Shown here: in pieces, positions 10,196 through 21,507 of the stretch
How the letters are laid out: every line of letters begins with the position of its first letter
Position numbering within the stretch: the stretch's first letter is position 1
Source: Candidatus Peribacteria bacterium
GTDB lineage: Bacteria; Patescibacteria; JAEDAM01; Absconditabacterales; Absconditicoccaceae
DNA length: 64,000 nucleotides
Direction: 5' to 3'
Assembly: GCA_031280545.1 (NCBI GenBank)
Contig: JAITGP010000007.1
Span: 1 to 64,000 of the forward strand
Position numbers and translations under genes: made by a program
The notes under the pieces: generated by a model
Databases searched by the model: none
What the model was told of the DNA's origin: nothing
The model's input: only the letters and a program-made list of their open reading frames with translations

Positions 10196-12218
10196 ACCAT
10201 TCCTAGTACTACTCCTCCTCGGATTCCTCACACCCATGAGTCAGGTTTTTTCTGCTGAAAGTTTAAATATGAGTTTCGATAGCAACATCGCAGATCATCT
10301 CAATAAAATTATCGCCACTAGAGAACAGAAAAGCTATCTAGAAAGATCATATGAAGCAAGCTTTCCTGCAGATCCTTTCGGTGCCATAGTAGAAGAAATA
10401 CAGAACCAAAAAAATGAGCTCATCATAGGAGGAATCAGCGAAATCGCTACTCAGCTCCAAATGAAAGGATGTTCCCTCACTCAAAAAAAGATTTCAAACA
10501 TTTTGTATTATTTTGAAGATAGCTTCCGTGCTAATATGGGAACACAAATAGCTAAAAAATCTAACCAATTTATGGACGCACGCCCTGCCGACGGTGCAGC
10601 AGAGAAAGCTTGTGTAGAATTTAATCAATGCTATTATGGAAATGGGAATTTCAAGGGTGATGTGATGACCGACTGTAAAGAAAAATTTCAAGCGTGGTAT
10701 CGCGAAGGAAGTGCTAGAAAAGAACGTTTTCAAACCGTAAAAACCGCACAAGTAGGACAAGATAAATATTGGAATAGTTCACTAGAAGATTCCCCTTTTG
10801 ATCTCATGTATGATATGAGTGCTATCTCCAAAATACTCTTTGAATCCGTACAAGAACCCTACCAACTCGCCTTTTATCACCTCCCCAACCGAAAAGGAAA
10901 CGAAAAAAGCTGAGGAGGAAACGAGGGGAACAACTGAACAACTCCTGGAACGACTCCTGCAGGAAACACAGGAAACAGCGAAATGCAGCCAGGAGCTACT
11001 CCAGGAGGGAATGGATGAACAAGCTGATGAACTACCGGAGGAAATAACGGAAACACTTGAACCACTCCAGGAGGAGCTACTCCCGATATTCCAGGGATCA
11101 ACCCTAATGATGACCCAGAATTTAATGATTTTTTAGAAAGACCTGGAGCAAACGGATTTTCTAGCACTTCACAAACCACCTTATTTGGAGGACAAATGTG
11201 TATTGGAGCATTGGATCAAATTGATGACCTAGAAGAAGAGAATACTTCTCCTCCCACTACCCTGCCAAACGCAGATGATATAGATTTTTGAGAGTATCAA
11301 GAATACATAGAAGACCTTATCGAAACCATCGGTGATTATCTTGATCCCCCTTCCACAGGGATGTTCCCTCCAGCTAGCGGAGTAAACGGTACAGGAAGTA
11401 TCAACGACCTTAAAGATCCCAATGATATGGAAAAAGCTATTGAAAAAGTTGAAAACTGTTTTAAATCCTGTGATGGATTAGCTTTTGATAAAAAGCTGGC
11501 TTGTAAAGCAATGTGTATCTGTGAAAAACGAGATTCTTCCGACATTGACCTCTTCGATCCATATAAATCACCAGGATTATGACCAATTCTCATCGTAAAA
11601 GTCTGTACCGTACCGACCACCAATAGAAACTTTTCCTCCAGAGGAATCACCGTACAAAGTATTGAAGAAGTCTATGGTCAGCTTTTGGGAGTAGTAGATA
11701 CGTTGGATAAGAGCGGGGAATTAGGAACATATACACCACAAAAAGAATTCCTTGACAACCCAGCATCAAACATCAACTTTGCGAAATCTCTTACCTTTAC
11801 CTTTGATCAGTTCATTCAAAAAAGAACCGCAGTACAAGAAGTTTCCAAACAGTTAAAAGAAAAACAAACAAAATCTGAACATACCATCCTCCAAGAGACC
11901 TTAGGAATAGCAAATCCTCTGGATAACCCAGAGAGCATAAACGCCTACATTTTGGTACAAAATCCTGCTACAATGACAATGGAAGACAATATGATGGCAC
12001 AAGTACAATATGACGCAGAAGTAGAAAAACAAACCGACCTTAAAGAAAAACCTCAACCTATTGTAGAACCTAATGACACCGCAAATCGCACAAAAAATAT
12101 TGAGGTAGAAAATACTATCGCAGTCTTTCTGTCCCAGCACCAAATGTTTTGGATAGATATAGAGACAACAATGAAAGAAATTCAAGTCTTATCTAAGGTT
12201 CTCTTAGGGAAAAAATAA
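10176..12218 (+). CDS. Secreted protein with UGA-rich Gly/Thr/Pro linker
   Basis: The 680-residue protein begins MFSHPTKPFLVLLLLGFLTP (signal peptide; ATG at 10161 is an alternative). Its start overlaps the previous gene by 20 nt. An N-terminal helical, Cys-containing domain (~30-245) is joined by a Gly/Asn/Thr/Pro linker (~245-300) to a C-terminal domain (~330-680) with a Cys cluster (CFKSC..CKAMCIC). Eight in-frame UGAs are seen (10911, 10935, 11016, 11025, 11028, 11058, 11289, 11580), six of them within 150 bp of linker. Function unknown. Confidence 0.75.
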
Positions 12219-12244
12219 GATATTTTGAGATAAAAAAAGTGAGC

Positions 12245-12272
12245 TTGCAAAGTGAAGTGTTTTTTTTAGACT
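12245..12272 (+). promoter_or_regulatory. Promoter for 12316-13845
   Basis: TTGCAA (12245-12250), 16-bp spacer, TAGACT (12267-12272). Confidence 0.5.
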
Positions 12273-12315
12273 CTAGGAATAGAAATACAGATTTTTTATC
12301 CTATTATCTATTACC

Positions 12316-13845
12316 ATGGCCGAGAGAAATGACTTCTTTCAAAAGAAAATGTCCAACACAAGATCCTTCAAAAGACAATCCTCACATTCTTATACTTGGA
12401 TTCGAATCGTACTGGGAATACTCATTCTCCTCGTAGGAGGATATCTAGGATATCGCGTTTTTTTCGCACCAGCTAACCTCTCCAATGTCAGTGAAAACAC
12501 TTCTCAATTTTCTCTAGGACAAGAAATCACCCTCCAAGGAACCTTAAAAGCAGATGGAGATATTTTGACTCATACCCACACCATTACTAACGAAACTTAC
12601 GGAATCATCGGAGTGAAAAGTAAAAATATCAATCTGGGCGAATACGAAGGATTTGTGGAAACCACAGGAATTGTTGAAAAATTTTATCAAGGAGATCCTA
12701 TCGTAGAGATCACTGCCCTATCAGGACAAAAAGTCTGAATCAAAACGGGGACATCTACAGATATCGTGCTAGGAGACTCAGCAGGAGTGTATCTCTTGGG
12801 GGCAGGAATCCATTTTTCACCAGCCTTTTTTGAAGAATTTTTACTCTTAAATGAAGGAGAAAACGGAGTAATTAAGATTTCAGACCTCGAAACCGACAAA
12901 GAGATCACCATAAATTATTTCAGATGTAACCCCTCCAATCCTGATAAAAACTGTAAAGGACTAGAAAACACCTTCTCTCAATCCGCAGTACGTAGTTTCG
13001 TCACCGCAAATGGAGACGCTTATTACAAACTAAACGAAGCTAATTCTCGATTTATAGCTAATGGCGATCGACGAGGAATATTTATCAATGATGCTACAGA
13101 AGATAGTATCACAAAACTCAAAGATCTCATCATCTTTGCAAATGCTAAAGTCATGAAAGATCGAGTAAACTTCGCAGCACCACGTATTTGCCAAAATACA
13201 GAAGAGAAACTTCAAACTATCACAAGTTCCACCTTGAACCTAAAACAAGAGGGATTAGTCGCTTCAATCCAAGGACAAGGGGTTTCTCACACCATTTCTT
13301 GCTCTATTTTAGTAGACTTTAGTTTGCCTGCAAAAGGGAAACTTCAAACCTTAACTATTGAAGGAGCATTAACTGCTAGTGGATCAGAAAACACTCTTCC
13401 TACCCCAGAGACTCCAGCCACTCCAAAAGAGGAAGAAAGAACTGATGCTAGCTCTACAGTCATCACTCCAATCGTACGAGATCCCAAAGTTCCTCAGTTC
13501 CCTCTCAATGAAGAAAAGGGTCTCACCTACAGCTCCAATAGAGGAGGATACAGTATCAAATTTCCTTCCGCGAATATTTCTTATTCCGTTAGTGTAGCTA
13601 GAGAAAATTTTGGGCAAGCTAGTGCCTATTGTACCTCAGTAATCAATGTAATCAAATACTCAGAAAAAGAGAATCTCGAAATCGCTCCTGCAATCAGAAT
13701 TTATGAATGTGAGCCAAATAGTTCTATCGTCTCTCCTGGAGAAAATTATCTCATCACCCAAGGAGCAAATAAGACCTTTGTCGTACAAATCAATGATCCA
13801 GCTTGGATTGACTTCTCAAATAAGCTAAGTTTCTCTGCACTATAA
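12316..13845 (+). CDS. Membrane-anchored extracytoplasmic protein, unknown function
   Basis: The 509-residue protein has a basic N-terminus and one membrane span (WIRIVLGILILLVGGYLGY, about residues 28-46), with the rest outside. Residues ~65-140 look like a small beta-barrel (OB-like) domain (GQEITLQGTLKADGDIL). A Thr/Pro/Glu linker (~355-385) precedes a C-terminal beta domain containing two Cys. One UGA (12736) is read as Gly. It has its own promoter and ends before a bidirectional terminator. It may act with the three upstream secreted proteins; this is inferred from position. Confidence 0.7.
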
Positions 13846-13869
13846 TATATACAACTGAAAAAGAACTGA

Positions 13870-13898
13870 AAAAGAGAAGCCTTAAGGCTTCTCTTTTT
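13870..13898. terminator. Bidirectional terminator between convergent genes
   Basis: Perfect palindrome gagaagccttaaggcttctc with an A-run on the left and a T-run on the right, so it works on both strands for the genes ending at 13845 (+) and 13923 (-). Confidence 0.85.
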
Positions 13899-13922
13899 AG
13901 TATCCACAGCAGAAGACAAAGA

Positions 13923-16900
13923 CTACATCACCACACTTTTCCAGAGCATCAAGAGGATATTTCCTCTGAGTTCCAGCATATCAGGATTAGAGATAAAGTT
14001 CATAATACCGGCTTTTTTGAGTGCTTGAAGATGTCTAGCATAATAGGTTTCATCCCCTAGCTGAGTAGCATGCTGTGTTCCTCGAAGTAAACGAGATAAA
14101 ATCGTACCAACTTCCGCTCTAGTAATTGTTTTACTTGGGAAGAAGTTTTCTTGAACACCAATACCATCCCCATTCATTCCCATTAGACCAAGTTCACAGG
14201 ACTGGATGATATAAGGTTGAAGATCACCACCCGCTTGAGAGAGATCATGAAATTGAGAACAAACAACTTTTGAAGTATCAGGAGTTTTCTGAAAGAGTTT
14301 AATAGCATAGGTTGAAATCATTTTAGCCATTTCCTGTCTAAGGATAACGTCAGTAGTTCTGGCTTCTTCATAGGTGGAGGCAGTAGTGATACCATATTCT
14401 TTAGCTCGTTCGTAAGCGGTTTCATAGATACTTTTTTTCTCATCAGCTACTCCATGCTCACCTTCCTCTTCATCACCCTCACATGTTCCGTCATAGTAAG
14501 AAGGAGACTTATCCCCATTAGGGCAGGTGTCTTTGACAAGAGAGCTTCCTCCTCATCAAGTATTTCCTGATGAGAACGTAGTCACCTCTACAACGGCACT
14601 TCCCTCATTTCCTACCACATCAAGAAATTTTATTTCTTCTGTAGTATTCTCTGTATAAGTTTTTTCTCGAATGGTTCCAATACCGTTGGCCTCATTTTCA
14701 GCTTCTTCAGGTATTCCACTAGGTTTGAGTATCCGTCCTGGAGTGATCACTTTTGAGGGTTTATCCAAGGTGATGACAATCACAAGGTTTTCAGGAGCAG
14801 AGGTATCTCTATCTTCTGTGATAACGGTGGGAGGAATTTTATCGATCCGATCGATGTTTACTTCTGTACTTCCTGTCAGAGTTCCTTCTAAGTTTTCAAA
14901 ATCTACGATTTCCCCTATAATATTATTAGCATAGGTTTTTGTCCAAATAATACTATCACTACTGGACCATCCATGGTTATTGAGTAACGTAACAGGTTGA
15001 TTAAAGATTAGAGTAGCCCTTACATCTTGATTGGTTCAAGTATTTGGGGAATACGTAAGTTTCCATCCAAAGAGAAGGGTGATATGAGCATATCCATTTC
15101 AGCTTTTCCCTACTATTTGGGTTCCCCCTTCAGGATTTGGCATACTTTGATTTCCCGCAATCATTTTTCCATTGATCAGAGTCCCTATATAAGCTGATCC
15201 ACCACCTCATCCATTTGACCAACCAGCAGAAGATCCAGCTCCTCCACCATATCGCCCTCATCCACCACCTCATCCGTCATAACTACTATCTAATGCCGTT
15301 GCTCCTACTCAAAATTGACCAGTGGCTCATCTTGTAGAAGAATATAGTCCTCCAATTCCTCCCTCAGTTTGAGTTCCTCATCCTCACTGTGTCCCACAGC
15401 TACCTTGACTAGTTCCTCCAATTCCTCAGGTTCCACCTCCAGCTCCTCAGAGAGCACAACTGTCTTGTCCTCCCCCTCATCCTCCTCCTGCCACAATAAT
15501 TCTATCTGTTAGGTCGGTTCCTCAAAATCTAATATCAGTCGCTCCTCCTCCACGATATGTAGTACTTGCAGCAGCTCCTCCACCGTTTCGTCCTCCTGCT
15601 GATCCTTGTTGTCCTACATAGAGAAGGAGAGTGTCTCCAACATCCAAGGGAATGGTTCCCTCTGCATATCATCCTTTTCCACCTTTTGTTCCATTCCCTC
15701 ACTCAGCTCCTCGCACTTGGAGCTTATAGTATCCTTGAGTATATACAGTAAAAGTTGTCGGCCCTCCTGTATAGTCGAAATCTTGCTCTAAGATCCAATT
15801 TACTTTTGCTGTTGCACTTCCTGTCTGTCCATAGATATCCTTGAAAGTGAAAGTAAAGTCTCCATTTTCGGTAAAGGTATACCATGAATCTCCACCATTA
15901 TTTGTGATGGTTACTCAACTTTTATTAAAACTAATAGTTGCAGTGACACTTCCCTCAGTAGGTCCATCACTTTCCGGGGGCGTATAGGTTATAGTAGGCT
16001 GAATAGATATCCCATCACCTATCCAGTCAACGCTTGCAACTATCAATCCTGTATTACCGTATGCATCTTTCCATTCGAAAGGAAAGCTTCCAATCTCTGT
16101 AAAAGTATAGGTATCGCTACCAGCATTATTTGTTATTGTTATTCAAGGTTTATTAAAACCTACGGTAGCATTGACGCTTCCTGTAGTTAATACTGGTCAC
16201 TCTGGTGTGTAAATTAAGAACACTTCTGGCACGATCCAGGTAATAATAATTGGGCGAACAAAAGTATCTCCACCACTATTTACAAAACTTACTAATTCTC
16301 CAGTGATATTATCTATATAGGTTTTACTATAACTTAAACCTTCATCAAGAGTGTATCGTCCTCCAGATTCAAAACTAAAACTTCCACTCTCTACAGCAGT
16401 GACGGTTACAATTACACTACCTGTAGTTAGTTCTTTGGTACTATAAGACACGGAAAATCCCCCAACTTGATAACGTATAATGACAATACCTTGATATCCA
16501 TTTCCTCCTTGACTATAGGTATGGCTAGAAGAAAAGGCCCCTCCCCCTCATCCTCCTCCATAAAAAACAGCATTTCCCCCTTTATTGGTTGTAGCATTAT
16601 TTGCACCACCTCCTCCTGTTCCCCCTCCTGTATCCCCTCCTGCACCTCCAGAACAAGTACCCCTATAGGAAGTACACCCATTCCCTCATCCTGCACCATA
16701 TTTTTCATTCATATTACAAAAAGGGCAAAACGTTCCTTCATCCCCAGATCTTCCTGCTGCCTCTAATTCAGTTCGGTTATTTTCATTTGAGCAATAAGTA
16801 ATAGTATTCCAAAGATGGGCACGTTCACCTCAATTAGCTGTCACTATTGCCCCAAATGATGTATTCCCTCCTGTAGTTGGTCCACCAGAATCATATGAAC

Positions 16901-17486
16901 ATCTATAGGATCCACCTCCTATACCACCTGCACCTACAGTAATAGCAATATTATCTCATGGAATGACGGATCCCGTAGAAAAGACAACCTCTCCTCCTTT
17001 TCCCCCATTTCCATGAGTATCTGCCCTAGGACCATCTCCCGCTCCCCCTCATCCACCTCCAACTGCAAAGACTTCAACTTCTGTTACTCCTAAGGGAACC
17101 GTCCAAATGGTAGACCCTGTAAATATTTCAATAATATATTCTGGACTAGAATATACAGATACTATTCAACTTTCCTCAGATACAAATACTTCTTCTGTAT
17201 TTGCCTCTTCATTATCGTCAGCGTCCTCTTCATCAGATCAATGTCCTGAATCAACAGCCTCCTCTACCTCCTGCTTTGGTTCCTCAATAGGATCAGAAAT
17301 GGGATCAGTTGAGAGGAGACCAGAAGACTCTTCTTCAAAAATAGGTTCTTCTACCACAGGATCCACTTCCTCTATGGTCAGAATATCCAGTAAAACGATT
17401 TCTTCTGCTAAATCCGATCTAAACACAATAAAAGAGAATACCAGTAAAGATACTCCAATAAGGGAAAGATAAGTCAATTTTTTCAT
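13923..17486 (-). CDS. Large glycine-rich surface protein with Ig-like and SLH-like domains
   Basis: The 1187-residue protein is open only with UGA as Gly; many UGAs lie in the glycine-rich parts. Order: signal peptide (MKKLTYLSLIGVSLLVFSFI), acidic stretch (30-85), first Gly-rich domain (~130-340), Ig-like repeats (~350-560), second Gly-rich domain (~570-800, entry FTVYTQGYYKLQVRG), further beta repeats, CPNGDKSPSYYDGTC (~986-1000) and an SLH-like C-terminus (TRAEVGTILSRLLRG, ~1118). SLH modules bind cell-wall polymers, so it is probably wall-attached. The CPNGD..SYYDGTC module also occurs in the SGNH protein at 1-2102. Adhesion is a likely role, inferred from architecture. Confidence 0.8.
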
Positions 17487-17520
17487 TTTTACAGATACAA
17501 AGATATAAAATTTATATCTA

Positions 17521-17548
17521 AGTATACTCCTAAAAATTTTCCCGTCAA
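17521..17548 (-). promoter_or_regulatory. Promoter for the glycine-rich surface protein
   Basis: Minus strand TTGACG (17543-17548), 16-bp spacer, TATACT (17521-17526). Confidence 0.65.
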
Positions 17549-17700
17549 AAAATGAACCCCTTTTTTAGACACTTTAACTTGGATTATCTAAAATAAATTC
17601 ATATATATATATAGACATATTATATATAAATATCTTTTTGCTCTTGAAAAGAGAGGATAAAACCGTATCACCAAATCAACATTTATCCCCAAAAACAGTA

Positions 17701-18123
17701 ATGAAAGAAATCAAAAAAAACTTCCTCCAAAATATCGTCAAATTTGTTCTAGGACTATTTCTCCTCTCCATCTGCTATGGCTACCTGCAATCTCATCCAG
17801 CAGAGGAAATCTCTTTTTTCTCTGGATTTAAAGTCATCTTTCAAAACGCTGAAATCTTCTTTCAAAATCTCTTCGGAAAAAATGGAGACCTCCTCAGACA
17901 GAAATATTCTCTCGAATCTTATTATCAGGCTCTTATCTCTCTTTCTGAAGAAAAACCTTGTGTAGATCCAGAGTTAATTCAGGAATTGCACGATACCTAT
18001 AACCAGCTCCTCACCGAACCAAAAAACACCTTAACTTATACCCTCAATGATTACATCCAGAAACAAATGGAATTTGATAGAGCCTTAAGAGTCAACTGCG
18101 ACACAACTACTCCCGCTATTTAG
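17701..18123 (+). CDS. Small membrane-anchored protein, unknown function
   Basis: The 140-residue protein starts MKEIKKNFLQNIVKFVLGLF, with one N-terminal membrane span (~13-32) followed by a helical domain with Cys near residues 93 and 135. ATG 17701 is chosen over an upstream TTG (17638). Its TAG at 18121 overlaps the tail of the convergent CAP gene by 8 nt. Not recognised. Confidence 0.6.
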   Translation: MKEIKKNFLQNIVKFVLGLFLLSICYGYLQSHPAEEISFFSGFKVIFQNAEIFFQNLFGKNGDLLRQKYSLESYYQALISLSEEKPCVDPELIQELHDTYNQLLTEPKNTLTYTLNDYIQKQMEFDRALRVNCDTTTPAI

Positions 18124-18964
18124 GATCCATCCCATAGTGAACCACCATATAATATCTTTTTTTCACAGGATCAATACTAATACCAACTCCCACCTGAGTA
18201 AAATGACTCATCACGACAGCCCTATAGTGAGATCCGTTACTGACTTTTTCTTTCATAAATAAATCGTCTCGCGTCGTTTTAATAGCCACAATAAGACTTT
18301 CAGTACAGTCGCTTGAACTACACTTATAATACCCTCGTCCTACACTTTCAGAAAAAGACACTCTCCCACCTGCCAATACAGGGAATTCAATCCCTAATTC
18401 AGCAAACCAAGCAGTAATCTTATCATAATTATAATACCCATCTCCAGTAGTTCTCACATGAGTATTGCTGGTTATTGCGTTATCTTTTAAATTATTCACC
18501 CAAGTTTGAGCAGTAGCTTCAAAAGCTGATGAATAAAAATAAGGAGCCACTCCCACACTCGCCCTTTCCTCATTATGCCAAGAAAGCACGGTATCTCTCA
18601 CCTTCTGCACATTTACATTTGGGAGATCCAGAGATACATTCGGTAAAACAGGTTTTTCTGGATAGTGATCAGAATCTACAAATTCAGCAGATTGAAGTCT
18701 TACAAGTTCTTCCTTGATATGTGCAATCACCGCAGTATAAATTTTCTGATTTTTAGACTTAGAATATTTTGAAGAGCTAAAGAGTGCCTGATACGCTTTA
18801 AAAACTCTGATTTTTTCAGCAACGGTCCCCTTTTTCGCTACAGCCTTATCCACGGTAGAAATTACCATATCAGTCATCACCGAGGTAGCACTTGCAGACA
18901 CTCCATTGAAAGGACAAGATACCAAAAAACCAACAAAAAGCAGAGCCAAGAAAAACTTTTTCAT
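18116..18964 (-). CDS. Secreted CAP-domain (SCP/PR1-like) protein
   Basis: The 282-residue protein has signal peptide MKKFFLALLFVGFLVS, an N-terminal helical region (25-115) and a CAP domain (~120-282). Recognisable CAP features are WHNEERASVGVAPY, THVRTTGDGYYNY, FSESVGRG and SHYRAVVMSHFTQVGVG, the last holding the conserved His of the cavity. CAP proteins are secreted and bind sterols, lipids or peptides, or act in cell contact; the ligand is not visible. The start at 18964 is chosen for its signal peptide; an in-frame start at 19021 would add a hydrophobic lead. It follows dusB in the same direction. Confidence 0.8.
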   Translation of the reverse strand: MKKFFLALLFVGFLVSCPFNGVSASATSVMTDMVISTVDKAVAKKGTVAEKIRVFKAYQALFSSSKYSKSKNQKIYTAVIAHIKEELVRLQSAEFVDSDHYPEKPVLPNVSLDLPNVNVQKVRDTVLSWHNEERASVGVAPYFYSSAFEATAQTWVNNLKDNAITSNTHVRTTGDGYYNYDKITAWFAELGIEFPVLAGGRVSFSESVGRGYYKCSSSDCTESLIVAIKTTRDDLFMKEKVSNGSHYRAVVMSHFTQVGVGISIDPVKKRYYMVVHYGMDPK

Positions 18965-19029
18965 CCGAGCAAGAAAAATAAAATGTCCTCCAAAGGATAG
19001 CAAAAACCAAATAAATATCAAGTTTGGAT

Positions 19030-20058
19030 TTATCTGTGTAAAAACTCAATAATAGCCCTTCTCAGCTGACCATACTCCCCTATCATCAAAACACCAGTCT
19101 TCCACTCCCTACTCTCAGCCATCCCCTTCACATATTGAAAAAGAAATTTTCTAAATTCTACCAAAGCATGGGAAAAAAAATCAGGCTTCTGTAAATTCTT
19201 TCTAACCTGATCTTCCAGCTGATCCACATCCACCACAACCTTTCCATCAAAAAGCTGATCACAAGCAACACTCAAATCCAGATGACGGAGAATAGTCTGC
19301 AATTTCTCTTCAGCACTCGGCTCATGAGGGGTAAAAATCCACGGATTCCCAATAGTAGCCTGCCCGATCATAATTCCATCAAGTTCATAACGCTTTTGAT
19401 ATTCTTTTGCCTGTGCATAAGAAGTAATCCCCCCATTTCCAATAATCTCACACGTTCTACCCTCAGTCTCCAACACAGATTTTTTCACCTGCTGAATAAA
19501 TTCCCGATCAGCCTCCCCACTATACAGCTGTTTCAGTGTTCTCCCATGAATAGAAATTTTGGAACAGTACTGAGTCGCTTCCAGCAAGAACGTAAACTGA
19601 CTTGCTTTATCCTCTTCATGCAAACCCGCCCTTACCTTGATAGAAAAGGGTAAATGCTCCAATGAATCGGAAAGATGCTGAATAATACTCAGCGTTTTTT
19701 TCTTATCTTTCATCAAATCACTTCCACCTCCACATTTCATCACGGTAGTCGAAGGACATCACGTATTCAATTCAATTCACGAAAACAGCTCACCATACTC
19801 ACGTTCGATCTGGACAGCAGCTTCTATCAGCGTTTTTTCATTTCCTCCATAAATCTGAGCAATAGGCTTTTGATCAGGCGTAGTTTGCAAATGCTTCACC
19901 ACTTTTTCAGGATTAATGAGAAACCCATCCACATTCATAAATTCCGTTCGAAGCGAAAATACATCATCACCTGATCAATACGTTTCAAAGATCTCTTTGG
20001 TGATGAGTCTCGTCGCACAAGTAGTCACTCCATCCATTGGAGCAAAACAAAAACGCAT
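19030..20058 (-). CDS. dusB: tRNA-dihydrouridine synthase
   Basis: The 342-residue TIM-barrel flavoenzyme reduces uridine to dihydrouridine in tRNA D-loops. Start MRFCFAPMDGVTT (20058) matches the family's MAPMxGVTD. Active-site NTGCP (residues ~98-102) has its Gly from UGA at 19759-19761 and carries the catalytic Cys. FMN-binding VRAG, HGRT, GNGGI and IMIGQA follow in order. The Dus group is clear; DusB rather than another member is a best guess. It begins 2 nt after the stop of pyruvate kinase, so the two are co-transcribed. A Gly-to-stop reading would remove the first third, so table 25 is required. Confidence 0.9.
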
Positions 20059-20060
20059 TA

Positions 20061-21467
20061 TTATGCCGTAGTAATTACAATTAAAGGGTCTTTTTTCTTC
20101 CCTCTCTCTTTATCTCAGATCACCACAATTTTATCTCAGCTTTTGACATAACCTTTATCCAAGAGCACTTTCACAGCAATATCTTGATTTTCTGAAGTAT
20201 GTTTTTCTCGTTTTTCCAGCTGAATTCCATGAATTCCAAAAAGCAGTCTCATTTTATCAATCACGGTCTGCTCCGGAGTAAACGCATAGACTTCCTGATT
20301 AGGCTTAAGTCCAGCAATAATTTTAGGAAATTTTGCACTATGACTAAATACAATAATGCATTTCGCTCAAATTTCATCAGCCAAGAGTAAAGCATGTCTG
20401 GTCACCAACTTTTTTTCTGCGATAACTTGGTCATTTCCCACCAGCTCAAAATCCTGATGATGACTCACGGTATGTTTTTCAGCTTCTTCCACAGTTTCTC
20501 TCATGAGAGTGACAGTTTCTACGGGAAATTTTCCAATAGCCGTCTCATCAGAAAGCATTACTGCATCCACGCCAGCCACCACAGAGGTATACACATCAGA
20601 CACTTCCGCTCTGGTAGGAAATGGTGAAGTAGTCATGCTTTTCAAAAGCTCAGTAGCCATAATACAGGTTCTTCCATATTTTTCACAAGCATCAATGATC
20701 ACTTTCTGCAGATAAGGGAGCTCATGAATCGGTGTTTCAATACCTAAATCCCCTCTCGCAATCATAATCCCATCCGAAACTTGCACGATTTTATCAATAT
20801 TGGTAATCCCTTCTTGATTCTCAATTTTAGAAACAATCTGAATCGGAGTGTCTCCCAAAAAATCTCTAATTTCTTCTACATTTTCCTTATTTCTGATAAA
20901 AGATGCTGCCACATAATGAATTCCATTTTCTATTCAAAAACGTAAATCTGATTTATCTTTTTCTGTTAGTCCAGGTAGACGAAGGGAAATACCAGGGAAA
21001 TTCATGTGACGTCTACTGCCAATTTCACAATCATTTTGAGAAAGCACCAACAAATACTCGGGATGTACTTCCTGCACCAGCACCGTCATCAATCCAGAAT
21101 CTATTTCAATTTTCTTGCCAGCCTGCACATCCTCTAACAAATACTCGTAATCAGAAAAAAGATCAGAATCCTGAGTCATTTTTTCTTTATCCACAAAAAT
21201 TCTGAACACTTCCCCTTTTTTGTAAAAATAAGGAGTACTTCTTTCTCCCGTACGAACTTCTGGCCCTTTATTATCGAGCAAAATTCCAAAATCAGTTTTA
21301 CCCTCACGATTTAGCCTGTGAATAGTATCAATCAGCGGTTTGGTAGTTTCTTGTTTGGCATGAGAAAAATTAAGTCTGATGATATTCACACCTGCCTCGG
21401 CGATAGCAATCAGCTTTTCCTCAGTATATTGATCGGTAATAGTGGCAATAATTTTGGTTTTATTCAT
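20061..21467 (-). CDS. pyk: Pyruvate kinase
   Basis: The 468-residue protein makes pyruvate and ATP from phosphoenolpyruvate and ADP. Start MNKTKIIATITDQ is followed by RLNFSHA, the B domain, DLRFGIENG (Gly178 from UGA at 20934), KIENQEG, ARGDLGIE, MATELLKSM and PTRAEVSDV, so all catalytic and metal ligands are in place. A second UGA lies at 20367. The C-terminal domain is complete. It is 40 nt downstream of a paralogue (21508-22914) and directly upstream of dusB. Confidence 0.95.
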
Positions 21468-21507
21468 AACGCAAGTATACTCGAAAACAAAAATATTGCA
21501 AGCATTA

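Noticed and set aside
10819..11136. 105-codon plus-strand ORF rich in Glu/Gln
   Set aside because: Shifted-frame shadow of the Gly/Thr/Pro linker of the gene at 10176-12218.
15305..16708. Glu/Val-rich minus-strand ORFs in the glycine-rich region
   Set aside because: They are out of frame with the surface protein at 13923-17486, whose frame is open and has domains throughout.
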